The notes under the pieces: generated by a model
The model's database searches: none
What the model saw: the letters and a program-made list of their open reading frames with translations, nothing else
Told to the model about the DNA's origin: nothing
Made by a program: the position numbers and the translations under genes
Assembly: GCF_037335815.1 (NCBI RefSeq)
Contig: NZ_CP147841.1
Span: 1,426,001 to 1,490,000, forward strand
Length of the DNA: 64,000 nt
Source of the DNA: Salinirubellus litoreus
GTDB taxonomy: Archaea; Halobacteriota; Halobacteria; Halobacteriales; Haloarculaceae
Reading direction: 5' to 3'
In this document: piece after piece, positions 1-7,430 of the stretch
Layout: every line of letters begins with the position of its first letter
Position numbering within the stretch: the stretch's first letter is position 1

Positions 1-1953
1 TCGTAGTGCCAACTTCTGGTCCTCCGACGAGCATTGTTCGATGAGTATCTGATTAATCCTGACCCGATCGCTATCATCCTCTGGTGGCCAGAAGGTCTCA
101 AGTCGCTTTGCCACATCAGCAGAAAGGGAGTCATCGATTAACGGAACACCCCTAAGTTGCCGCAGGTATAGCCGGTACCAGTCCACATTGAACTCGCGTG
201 CATAGATTTGCAGGAGCGACCGGTAGAGGGGCGAGTTTAGAACCAGACCCAGGGGTCGTGATGTTTCGGGTGAACTGGTTTGTATCCCGATAACAGTAGA
301 ATCAAACAGCACGTTCTCAACGTCCACCGAGTAGCAAGTCGGCGAATCGAAGAACTCGGCTAACACTAAATCTGGACTCTCGAACTTCCCGCGCGAACTG
401 AGTACGAGGTTATTCTCCATATGTCGGGGCAGGGTACGACAACCCTCAAATTCTCGAATATACTCAATTAAGGCACCGTGCCCCTCCTCATAGAGGATAG
501 AGATGATCTCCTCGTTGGAGGTTTGTCGTGGGGGATACCCGATCTCTTCAAGATGTGGGCCGAGGTCCAGAGCGTATTGACTAATATCGGAAGAGGAGAT
601 AGCCGTCGTGCTATTCGGAAGGTCCTTTATTAGGGGTTTGAAGAACTGGTCGTCAATACCCGACTCGCTTTTCTCCTCCTCGGTGAAGTAGAAGAAGGAA
701 TTGTCCCCCGACTTCACCCCGCTCCCAACCTCGATATTAGAATGTTCTCCGAGCTTCGTAAATTCGTCAGATGTAGCGAGGTCGTACACCGGAGGTGCCG
801 AGAGAATCCGCTTGAGGTTCTCCGAAGTAAGGTCCTCGTGAGCTACTCTAGCTATCTCCACATCGTATGTATTGTATCGGCTCTGGAGGATGTCATCTAA
901 CGGCTGTCGGAAAAGCCCTTGAGCATTCTTCGGGAGTTCGTCGGCAGTAAATCGGGCGACACCAGTCTCACGTGCATCTACCGCCCGTTTCATCTTACTC
1001 AACGTCAAGATGACCGTCGGGGTTGGGCGGCGATCATTGAACACCGTACCCAGCGGCAGCTTAACAATACGATGGATGCTACAGGTATCCGTTACATAGT
1101 CGAAAAGAGGGTCGGTGAGTGCAGACCGTGGGAGTAGGAAGGCTCCTCGCCCTCCGTTTTCCAGATGCCGGGTTGCCTTCGCCACGTAGACTGCGGGGAG
1201 AGAGATTCGTCCACTAGAATACCACTCTGCGATTCGCTCTTGCATCTCCGGGGGGATGAATTCTAGTCGGAGGTTCGGCGGTGCACCAACAATTGCGCCA
1301 AATTTAGAGGGCGTGTCATCCCCGACATCGTGTTCCCCGAATTCCTGCTGTCCAAGTGGGTCCCAGTCTAAGAACTCATGCTGGAGGAGTTCGGCTCCAT
1401 GCGATTCTGTGAGGGACCTGTTCAGTACACGTGCTAAGAGGGAATTCGGTTCGAACCCGAGTAGTCGCTGCTCCGAATCACTCTCAGTAGAGGCAAGCGA
1501 TAGTAGGCAGCTACACCCGTATGTGAGGTCTAAAACCGAGTCGTTAGAGGAGTCGACTGCCCACCCAGTGAGTATCTCTTCGGCCTGCTTTGGGAGGTGA
1601 CCTGACGGGAAGCGGCTAAGGACCTCGTCTTGGGTCACTTCTCGCCCGGCACGGTCGTCTAAGAGGGCTGCTTCTATCGTCTGGAGTAGGCCCCGTTCGT
1701 TTAGCTCGTAGAGATTAAACGATGTCTCGGTGATTTTGAGTACGTCGTCCTCAGTGAGCAGCAGGACAATATCGGAATCTGAGAGGGAGATATCTCGAAG
1801 TGGCACCGGACTCTCAGCGAGGTAGACAACGGTATCATCCACATCAAGCTCGAGATACTCGTCCTCGATATGGGAGACTTCCACAGTCCCGAACACCGAG
1901 AGGTCCTCAGAGAGTCGGTAGAGGTCGTAGTGCGACCGGTATGGCCGAGGCAT
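1..1953 (-). CDS. Degenerate N6-adenine DNA methyltransferase-like protein, C-terminus beyond window
   Basis: The frame stays open from ATG 1953 to the left edge (651 codons), so the C-terminus is missing. The layout is that of a gamma-type adenine methyltransferase with a long C-terminal part that could be a target-recognition domain. A motif I-like segment reads VLDLTYGCSC where the family has DPxxGSG. The motif IV segment reads VGAPPNLRLE where the family has VGNPPYVRQE. Both the Asn and the Tyr/Phe of the catalytic NPPY/F are therefore replaced, and the SAM-binding loop is altered. I infer a DNA-binding pseudo-enzyme rather than an active methylase. It follows the SMC-like operon on the same strand after about 400 bases. 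GC is far below the core genes downstream, which fits horizontal transfer. The methyltransferase fold is fairly sure; the role is unknown. Confidence 0.7.
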   Translation of the reverse strand, partial: MPRPYRSHYDLYRLSEDLSVFGTVEVSHIEDEYLELDVDDTVVYLAESPVPLRDISLSDSDIVLLLTEDDVLKITETSFNLYELNERGLLQTIEAALLDDRAGREVTQDEVLSRFPSGHLPKQAEEILTGWAVDSSNDSVLDLTYGCSCLLSLASTESDSEQRLLGFEPNSLLARVLNRSLTESHGAELLQHEFLDWDPLGQQEFGEHDVGDDTPSKFGAIVGAPPNLRLEFIPPEMQERIAEWYSSGRISLPAVYVAKATRHLENGGRGAFLLPRSALTDPLFDYVTDTCSIHRIVKLPLGTVFNDRRPTPTVILTLSKMKRAVDARETGVARFTADELPKNAQGLFRQPLDDILQSRYNTYDVEIARVAHEDLTSENLKRILSAPPVYDLATSDEFTKLGEHSNIEVGSGVKSGDNSFFYFTEEEKSESGIDDQFFKPLIKDLPNSTTAISSSDISQYALDLGPHLEEIGYPPRQTSNEEIISILYEEGHGALIEYIREFEGCRTLPRHMENNLVLSSRGKFESPDLVLAEFFDSPTCYSVDVENVLFDSTVIGIQTSSPETSRPLGLVLNSPLYRSLLQIYAREFNVDWYRLYLRQLRGVPLIDDSLSADVAKRLETFWPPEDDSDRVRINQILIEQCSSEDQKLALR

Positions 1954-2349
1954 ATGAGGCACTTATCTTGACTATCCATTATGTTTGTGTACAGCCCTAC
2001 CTCACCGAAGCACCAGTGAAACTCCGGAAGTGACACCTATCTATCTATACGACAAACTATCGGAATTTGCCTGTCCCCCGTCCAGATCATATCCCTAAAT
2101 TATACCTCCGGGAGTAGGAACACGTTAATCGGGCCGAATCCAAGCGTCAGGGAGATAGCACCGACCACGTTTTGTGCCGATATAACAGAGTGGAGTCGCG
2201 ATGTCGCTCATTCTTTGTATGGACGAGAGTCCGGGACCGAATCCGATTTTTGGCTTTATCCAAATCGTCATGCCGAGATAATATCTCCAAATGGTATCAC
2301 CTACAAAATCCAAACATCGCCAAAATTCCCCTAAGGGGACCAAACTGTC
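1954..2349. other. AT-rich gene-free spacer upstream of the methyltransferase-like gene
   Basis: No reading frame here looks protein-like. The short frames lack family resemblance and overlap one another. The stretch is AT-rich compared with the core of the window and separates the SMC-like operon from the methyltransferase-like gene. It should hold the latter's promoter, but I could not fix a clear TATA box. Confidence 0.5.
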
Positions 2350-2793
2350 CTATTTCAGCTCCTTGTTGAGGGGATTATCTTTCGCCTCTTGCACGTTCTC
2401 CCGCTGTACCATCTCGTACGCGCTTTTGTCCCCGTGTTTCCGGATCGTGTTCGCGATGCGTTCCTTGGTCTGCTGGAAGGACTCGTCAAGCCGCATCTTC
2501 GCCTGCTCGTACCCGCTCATGTATCGCTGGCCTTTTTCAGTCTGTTCTATCTCGTGCGGTTCGTCATCATCATCTACCTCAAGTAGCCCAAGGTCCATGT
2601 ATCGCTGCATCGCCTGAGAAAGCCCCGGGTCGTACGGACCACGCTCCTCCGTGATCATTCGCAACGAGGTCTCTTCTGCCTCCTCATCGGCATAATTGTA
2701 CAGGAGCTTGTGGTACTTTGTTCTCCCTTCAATCCGACCACCGGCTTCGTTCAACATCATCAGACGTGGGTGGTGGTTCTTGTCGTCACTCAT
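2350..2793 (-). CDS. YwgA-like winged-helix protein of the SMC-like operon
   Basis: This is a 147-residue protein read from ATG 2793; an in-frame ATG at 2802 is also possible. The N-terminal segment MLNEAGGRIEGRTKYHKLLY matches the pattern of Bacillus YwgA and archaeal relatives (GxxxGRTKLQKLVY), a winged-helix-like fold of unknown function often found near mobile and defence genes. The middle (GLLEVDDDD...EQTEKGQRYM) looks like a second part of a winged helix, where a recognition strand precedes 'T.KG'. The C-terminal 50 residues are a charged helix. The start overlaps the SMC-like stop by 8 bases (ATGAGTGA), so translation is probably coupled. I infer a DNA- or partner-binding accessory subunit. 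Fold resemblance is moderate; function is unknown. Confidence 0.75.
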   Translation of the reverse strand: MSDDKNHHPRLMMLNEAGGRIEGRTKYHKLLYNYADEEAEETSLRMITEERGPYDPGLSQAMQRYMDLGLLEVDDDDEPHEIEQTEKGQRYMSGYEQAKMRLDESFQQTKERIANTIRKHGDKSAYEMVQRENVQEAKDNPLNKELK

Positions 2794-4495
2794 CGATATC
2801 ATCCCACGTTAGCTGGACCGTCATCGTCTGCAGGTTCTCCACTTGGTGTGGGTCGAAGTGGCGTTGTAGAGACTCATTTGAGGACGCGATGATGTACTGA
2901 ATATCCGCGTCCCGAATGAAATCTATGGCGCTGTCACGCTGGTCATCTTCCAGATTAGCGAACGGCTCGTCAAGGACCACAACCTCGAAGCTATCCTCCG
3001 AAATCTCGTTCTCTCTCGCCACAGACGCAACCGTGTGCGCGAACGCCAAATTCAGCAATCGGGATTCCCCCGTACTCAACTCACCATATTTCCGCGGCCC
3101 CTCGTTCCCTGGAAGGAGAACCTGACCGTCTTCCTCTACCCGGACCTCAAGGCCCAATTCTCCAGCAAGGGCTTCGTAGTTCTCAGACCACTCCTCTTGG
3201 AACGACATCACGATCTCCTCGAAGCTGTCTCGTTCGAGTTCATCAATGCGCTCCGTCACCTGTTCCAGCGACTCATCCATCTCGTCCAAGGAGTCCTGAA
3301 TCTCATCACGCTCTTCTTCCAACGACTGCTTCTGCGTCTTGAGGCGGTCTAACTCGGCACGGTGCTGCTCAAGTTCATCCTTGGTTCGCTCGGCGACTGC
3401 CTCAATGTCGTAGTTGTTGTCCTCGAGCGTGAACTTGGTGAGGTTGTTCAGGTCCGAGAGGTCCGGGATGGATGTCTGAATCGAGTCGATTTCATCTTCT
3501 ATCTCAGCCTGCTCCTCTTCCAGCGCCTCAATCTCCGCTTCCAACTGGTCGACCGTATCGTCAGCGGACTCAACACGGCTGCGAAGATTCGTTTTCAGAT
3601 CATCCAAGGACCGATCTTGCCCACAGTGCGGGCACTTGCCTCGGTTGAGCCTATGTTTAGCAGTACGCTCCGCGACCACGTGGTCACAGACAGGACAGGA
3701 CAGCTCTTCAATCGCGTTGAGGATAAGGTCATTGACCTCCCGTGTATACCGGCGAGCCTCACGCAACTGCCGGTCTTTCTTCCTGAGTTCCTGTTCTATC
3801 GTTCGCTTCCGGTCGTAGAGGTCCTGCAGTTCCTCGTTGAGTTCCTCGTTTTCCAAGAGTCGGTCTCTGATGATTTCGATGCGTCCGGTGTCAATGAGCG
3901 ACTGAAGCTTCTCGATTTTCTCAAGCCGGCTTTCGATCCGCCCAACATCAATTTCCTCCAATTCTCGCTGAACCGGTGTTAGCTCAGTACGTCTGACCTG
4001 CTCAACCTCCTGTTCAAGCGAGTCCCGTTCTTCCTGATAATCCTCAATTTCCTGTTGAAGATTGCTTTCAACTACCCGGCGAATAGACTGGATTAGCTGT
4101 GGTTTCGAGAGTCGAGAGAGTGGGAGCTTGTCGGTCTCAGAGTGGAGGAACTGGAGAGTGGTGATATCCTCTGGCCCGATGAGTTCTACGAGGCGCTCCT
4201 CAGCGGCTTCTTTCTCCACTTTCTCTGTACCGTCACTGTAAGAGCGACCTCCCCCACCGCGATGGAGTTGGTGCCCGTTATCGAACTGGATTTCCACTGT
4301 GCTCGTGCGCCCGGGCTGGATGCCGAGTGTGGCCCGGGGACCGTAGAGTGCGTACAGGAGAGCGTTGATGGTCAGCGTTTTACCGGAACGGTTGCCGCCC
4401 TTGAGGAGTAGGTCACCACCACCGAGATCCTCTTTCGTGATTGTCTGGTAGTCCTCGACCGCGAACTCATCAATGTGGAGTCTACTGATTTTCAT
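2786..4495 (-). CDS. Short Rad50/SMC-like ATPase with a zinc ribbon in the coiled coil
   Basis: This 569-residue protein has an ABC-type head split by coiled coils. Walker A is GGNRSGKT at 33-40, the signature is LSTGES at 473-478, Walker B is VVVLDEP at 505-511, and IIASSN at about 535-540 fits the switch region. Two coils (about 145-265 and 300-425) flank CPVC at 267-270 and CPHC at 288-291. That is four cysteines, so a zinc ribbon rather than the single CxxC of a Rad50 hook. The arms are much shorter than in Rad50 or true SMCs. It resembles the archaea-specific SMC-related group (Sph3/ASRP-like) and the SMC subunits of Lamassu-type defence. The start overlaps the upstream membrane-protein gene by 14 bases and its end overlaps the YwgA-like gene. 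Probable role: ATP-driven DNA sensing or tethering. The family call is strong; the biological role is inferred. Confidence 0.9.
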   Translation of the reverse strand: MKISRLHIDEFAVEDYQTITKEDLGGGDLLLKGGNRSGKTLTINALLYALYGPRATLGIQPGRTSTVEIQFDNGHQLHRGGGGRSYSDGTEKVEKEAAEERLVELIGPEDITTLQFLHSETDKLPLSRLSKPQLIQSIRRVVESNLQQEIEDYQEERDSLEQEVEQVRRTELTPVQRELEEIDVGRIESRLEKIEKLQSLIDTGRIEIIRDRLLENEELNEELQDLYDRKRTIEQELRKKDRQLREARRYTREVNDLILNAIEELSCPVCDHVVAERTAKHRLNRGKCPHCGQDRSLDDLKTNLRSRVESADDTVDQLEAEIEALEEEQAEIEDEIDSIQTSIPDLSDLNNLTKFTLEDNNYDIEAVAERTKDELEQHRAELDRLKTQKQSLEEERDEIQDSLDEMDESLEQVTERIDELERDSFEEIVMSFQEEWSENYEALAGELGLEVRVEEDGQVLLPGNEGPRKYGELSTGESRLLNLAFAHTVASVARENEISEDSFEVVVLDEPFANLEDDQRDSAIDFIRDADIQYIIASSNESLQRHFDPHQVENLQTMTVQLTWDDIDE

Positions 4496-4997
4496 ATTTG
4501 GCTGTGTATGGTTTGCTGATGTTCTGTGCGAGTCTGTTGAGTTCTTGAATGCTGCGCCGGGTCAGAAGTTGGGCAGCGAGGAGGCCAACGAGCAGGCCAA
4601 TGGCCAGTCCAAGAGTGCCACGGAGGTAGACCCCGACGAAGGGAGTGGTCACGGCGATAATCAAGCCTGCGAGGATGGAGATATTCTTCTGGTAAGCGCG
4701 GCGGTCGAAGTCGTCCACTCGGTTCTGGAGCTCTTCGGGAGCGGATTCGTAGAAGTCGCCGTTTCCCGTGATTTCCTGTATTTGGTCCGTGGACCGTCTC
4801 AGTTCGCCCCCGGCGAAGAAGTCGATGAGCCGGTTGTTCTGCCGGTCGGCGAGGAACATGACCAGTATCGTCGGGAGGACGGCCAGCGTTTTCAGGAAGA
4901 GTGATTCTGGCGTGACAAGATGAATGACCACGCCTGTGTAGACGGTTAGGAAGACTGCTCCCCACCCACTATCCCAGATCTTCGTCGCGATTTGCAT
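4482..4997 (-). CDS. Four-helix membrane protein, first gene of the SMC-like operon
   Basis: This is a 171-residue protein with four likely membrane helices at about 11-28, 33-50, 105-125 and 128-146. A cytoplasmic-looking charged loop of about 55 residues (51-104) lies between the two hairpins, and the tail is basic and polar. I recognise no family. It is first in the operon and its 3' end overlaps the start of the SMC-like ATPase by 14 bases, so the two are almost certainly made together. In SMC-type defence systems the membrane partner is often the effector that damages the membrane. By analogy this may be the effector, but a membrane anchor or sensor is equally open. Low GC marks it as part of the acquired block. 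Confidence 0.75.
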   Translation of the reverse strand: MQIATKIWDSGWGAVFLTVYTGVVIHLVTPESLFLKTLAVLPTILVMFLADRQNNRLIDFFAGGELRRSTDQIQEITGNGDFYESAPEELQNRVDDFDRRAYQKNISILAGLIIAVTTPFVGVYLRGTLGLAIGLLVGLLAAQLLTRRSIQELNRLAQNISKPYTAKYENQ

Positions 4998-5035
4998 TCG
5001 TCATTCCAACCTTCAGAACTAATCAACAGGTCAGC

Positions 5036-5048
5036 AAATATAAATTAT
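5036..5048 (-). promoter_or_regulatory. TATA-like element of the SMC-like operon
   Basis: An AT-only stretch reading ATAATTTATATTT on the minus strand lies about 40 bases before ATG 4997. This fits an archaeal TATA box with a start site about 25 bases downstream and a short leader. Confidence 0.55.
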
Positions 5049-5060
5049 GTGCCGCGATCA

Positions 5061-5076
5061 CAATACCTGAGTATTG
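5061..5076. promoter_or_regulatory. Inverted repeat CAATAC-CTGA-GTATTG in the divergent intergenic region
   Basis: This has two perfect 6-base arms with a 4-base centre. It lies just upstream of the leftward TATA-like element, between the SMC-like operon and the MNT/HEPN pair. It is a possible operator for either; the regulator is unknown. Confidence 0.4.
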
Positions 5077-5094
5077 ATCGGCAGTGGTGAAGTC

Positions 5095-5108
5095 GTAACG
5101 AACGTTAC
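5095..5108. promoter_or_regulatory. Inverted repeat GTAACG-AA-CGTTAC in the divergent intergenic region
   Basis: Two perfect 6-base arms surround an AA centre, 18 bases right of the previous palindrome. It is a candidate regulator-binding site shared by the divergent operons. Confidence 0.4.
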
Positions 5109-5285
5109 TACAGTGAATACTTATCTGACGTTTCCTGGGGCCCTTCAAGAGACATCACTCTGTTGTAGAGGGGTACACTCACGTTGAATTTTTACCGGGA
5201 TGACGCAGTTGTCACGCCGTGGTTTAACGATCCTACAGAGCGGAGTGAACACGGCCAGTGCCAGACCCCAACGTACAAGCACGCT

Positions 5286-5312
5286 GGTAGCTTAGAGCTA
5301 CCATGGTAGCTC
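5286..5312. promoter_or_regulatory. Overlapping palindromes at the start of the MNT/HEPN operon
   Basis: GAGCTACCATGGTAGCTC at 5295-5312 is a perfect 18-base palindrome centred on the first possible ATG of the nucleotidyltransferase gene. An upstream GGTAGCT (5286-5292) pairs with AGCTACC (5296-5302), giving a second, overlapping inverted repeat. This is the architecture of an autoregulatory operator. The N-terminal winged helix of the encoded antitoxin is the obvious candidate binder, though this is inference. Confidence 0.6.
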
Positions 5313-5980
5313 TCAGCGAACAGTTGGGCGGGATGGAACTCACACTCCCACTGCCCGTACCGAACGACCGGCTCTTTCGGTATACAGCGACCAGTGATGT
5401 TCTCGTCCTGCTCGCCAATAACCCACATACGCGGTTCAGCATCCGAGACATCAGACGAGCGACTGATCATAGTCCCAGCAGCGTGACCGACACAGTTGAT
5501 TTGCTGGCTGAAACCGACCTCGTCGATATCACGAGAGACGGGAACAAGAAACTCGTCCAGATCAACCGTAGCCGACTCTCGAAGCCTGACGATCCGATCC
5601 TCCAGATCCCACAAGCCGAGTTCCATGATCCCGTCCGCACACTCGTGGAGAGGCTGCGAGACCAGATCGAAAACATCGCTGGTATTCTCATCTTCGGGAG
5701 CGTGGCCCGCGGCCAAGCTGACCGCGCAAGCGATATTGACTGTTTCGTCCTCGTAACCGAGAACAAAGCGACGGCTCAGCGCACCGCCCACGAAGCGGCA
5801 CGTGACCTAGAGGAGCAGCGATTTGCAGGCGACCGCTACCAATTCCAGGTCCTCGCCGAGTCGACGAGAAGTGTCGAAAATATAGGCGATCGACTACGCG
5901 AAATCTTCATAGAAGGCATCGCAGTCTACGAAACCGATGCCCTCCAGACGGCGAAAGAGGTGGTGCTAACGAATGGATGA
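5303..5980 (+). CDS. MNT-family nucleotidyltransferase with winged helix (antitoxin)
   Basis: This is a 225-residue protein if it starts at ATG 5303. A later ATG at 5332 (MELTLPLPV) fits haloarchaeal relatives equally well. Residues 25-90 form a winged helix (FSIRDIRRAT...VTDTVDLLAETDLV). Residues 127-150 carry the minimal nucleotidyltransferase motif, GSVARG at 132-137 and SDID at 143-146, so the G-S...D-x-D catalytic set is complete. In characterised MNT/HEPN systems the nucleotidyltransferase silences the HEPN RNase by adding AMP to a tyrosine. The HEPN gene follows with an 8-base overlap. The DNA-binding domain plus the palindrome at the start suggests autorepression. The toxin-antitoxin assignment is well supported by family pairing. 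Confidence 0.88.
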   Translation: MVALSEQLGGMELTLPLPVPNDRLFRYTATSDVLVLLANNPHTRFSIRDIRRATDHSPSSVTDTVDLLAETDLVDITRDGNKKLVQINRSRLSKPDDPILQIPQAEFHDPVRTLVERLRDQIENIAGILIFGSVARGQADRASDIDCFVLVTENKATAQRTAHEAARDLEEQRFAGDRYQFQVLAESTRSVENIGDRLREIFIEGIAVYETDALQTAKEVVLTNG

Positions 5981-6467
5981 TAGCTACGTCGAAGACGCGC
6001 TCGCGGATGCCCAGCGAGCCTTCGAGCAGGGACCGGGACGCAAGGAGTCCGGACTCGATACGGACGATGACGCACTCCTGCAGCTTCGGAAGGCTTGCCG
6101 GCTGCTCGATGCCGCTCGTTTCCTCCGAACACAGAACGGGTACTACACGGTTGTCATCGAGAGCTCGTTCATCGCCATCGAGCGCAGTATTCACTTCTAT
6201 CTTCTCCAAGCGACGGGAATGGACAGCACGGAGTTCGTTACTCACTCCGATGTCTACGAACGTGGTGCCGAGACGAACCTGTATAGCACCACACTTGGCG
6301 ACCAGTTGCTCCAGCTCTGGCGAGAGAACCGTTCGAAAACCTACTATCGACAGGCCGTCGGGGGAGAGGCACAGGCGGACGCCATGCTCCAGCTGGCGAC
6401 GGACGTCCATCAGTATATCCTCGATTATCTTTCAGTTGAACACGAGTGTATCTGTACACGAAAATAA
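5973..6467 (+). CDS. HEPN-domain protein (probable toxin RNase)
   Basis: This 164-residue, all-helical protein sits directly after the nucleotidyltransferase and starts inside it (ATGGATGATAG overlap). The segment RENRSKTYYRQ at 117-127 corresponds to the RNase/target-tyrosine region of haloarchaeal HEPN partners, where an Arg-Asn pair precedes a double tyrosine. The classic R-x4-H spacing is not obvious, so the catalytic geometry is uncertain. By analogy with HepT/MntA pairs it would be an RNase inactivated by AMP transfer to one of the tyrosines at 124-125. Residues 20-60 (LLQLRKACRLLDAARFL) and 62-80 are the conserved helices. Confidence 0.8.
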   Translation: MDDSYVEDALADAQRAFEQGPGRKESGLDTDDDALLQLRKACRLLDAARFLRTQNGYYTVVIESSFIAIERSIHFYLLQATGMDSTEFVTHSDVYERGAETNLYSTTLGDQLLQLWRENRSKTYYRQAVGGEAQADAMLQLATDVHQYILDYLSVEHECICTRK

Positions 6468-6473
6468 TTCGGC

Positions 6474-6830
6474 GTGATTCCAGTCAACGGTTTCCTATTG
6501 CGAATAGGATTCCTATTGGCAGATGTCTTGGGAGATATCTGGGAGCTCTATCGAGTCCATTCGCTCACGCCGCCAGCGCTCACGACTGGTGGCGCACGGC
6601 AGGTACTGCGACTCACCGAGAAGGCCGGTATCGAGGTCGAAGAGGGATATCTCAAATTGCACGGGGCCCGCCGAGGACTCGGCGATCTCCTCTATCGGAT
6701 CGATCGCGGACACGCCCAGGACATTCTCCGCCACAGGGATCTTGCCACCACGCAACCGGCCTACCAGCATATCGATGCCGAGGAGCGAAGAGAGCAACTC
6801 GACACGTACCTCGAGGATGCAGGCGGGTAG
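6474..6830 (+). pseudogene. C-terminal remnant of a tyrosine recombinase/integrase
   Basis: The 118-codon frame carries only the end of a haloarchaeal integrase. It has LTPPALTTGGAR, then HGARRGLG with H63 and R66 (box II), LRH with H87, and AYQHID with Y97 as the nucleophile. The catalytic HxxR, H and Y are retained, but the N-terminal core-binding half and the first catalytic Arg are absent. The first 20 residues do not look like integrase. It lies 6 bases after the HEPN stop. It is best read as a decayed end of an integrated element whose insertion may have brought in the low-GC genes to the left. Confidence 0.75.
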
Positions 6831-6845
6831 GTAGCTGTTGTGCCC

Positions 6846-7430
6846 TCAATGGCGGCTCCCATCCGATCCTTGGTGAGGTGGTACTGCTGGCTGACGGGTG
6901 AGGCTCCCGTTGTCGCTCCAAGATCGATTCACGTCTGGTAACTCCCAGAGCCGTATGACAGGACGAACTACGGTGGGTTGATCGCCTCGTTGAGCGAGTC
7001 GAGAGTCCCACTGTCGTACCCGGGCCCGCCACAACTGATGAACGGCACGGGCGACGAGAACGAGTTCCGTCACCGAGGTACAGGACGGGTCGACGTCGTC
7101 GTCATCGCTGGACGCGTTCGGCGGCGGGTGGTAGTGGGCGTCACTGGCGGGGGTAGTGTAGTCGTGTGGATGGACGTCCCAGCGCAGATTCCGATCCGTC
7201 CCGTCGCTATAGTGAATCTTGTAGTCGCCCTGTACCGACCACCGGACGGTGATGGTCGCCGTCGAAGCCTCGCCGATGCCGTCCTCGAGGTGGAGTCGCA
7301 GTTCACCGGGGCTCAACGGATCGTCCAGTGAGCCGCTCGCAAGCGGTTCGAGGCGTTCAAACTCGGTCCGGAAGTCGAGGAGCGCGCCGGCGTCAATAGC
7401 GCCACGCAGGGAGTGTAATTCATCCTGCAT
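6846..7430 (-). CDS. Haloarchaeal protein paired with a DUF7342-type regulator
   Basis: ATG 7430 begins inside the upstream regulator gene with an 11-base overlap (ATGCAGGATGA), indicating coupled translation. The 194-residue protein has a beta-rich centre with a recognisable haloarchaeal motif, RNLRWDVHPHDYTTP followed by HYHPPP, an unusual concentration of His and Pro residues that could bind a metal or form a catalytic pocket. The last 45 residues look diverged, possibly by replaced or frameshifted sequence. Partner genes of DUF7342-type regulators are often toxin-like, so a toxin role is possible. The sequence itself does not identify an activity. Confidence 0.7.
   Translation of the reverse strand: MQDELHSLRGAIDAGALLDFRTEFERLEPLASGSLDDPLSPGELRLHLEDGIGEASTATITVRWSVQGDYKIHYSDGTDRNLRWDVHPHDYTTPASDAHYHPPPNASSDDDDVDPSCTSVTELVLVARAVHQLWRARVRQWDSRLAQRGDQPTVVRPVIRLWELPDVNRSWSDNGSLTRQPAVPPHQGSDGSRH

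Noticed and set aside
1..4997. Reading of the left operon as BREX, DISARM or Wadjet
   Set aside because: No BrxL/PglZ/Drm, kleisin or topoisomerase-like nuclease subunit is visible; the SMC-like protein has a short coil with a zinc ribbon.
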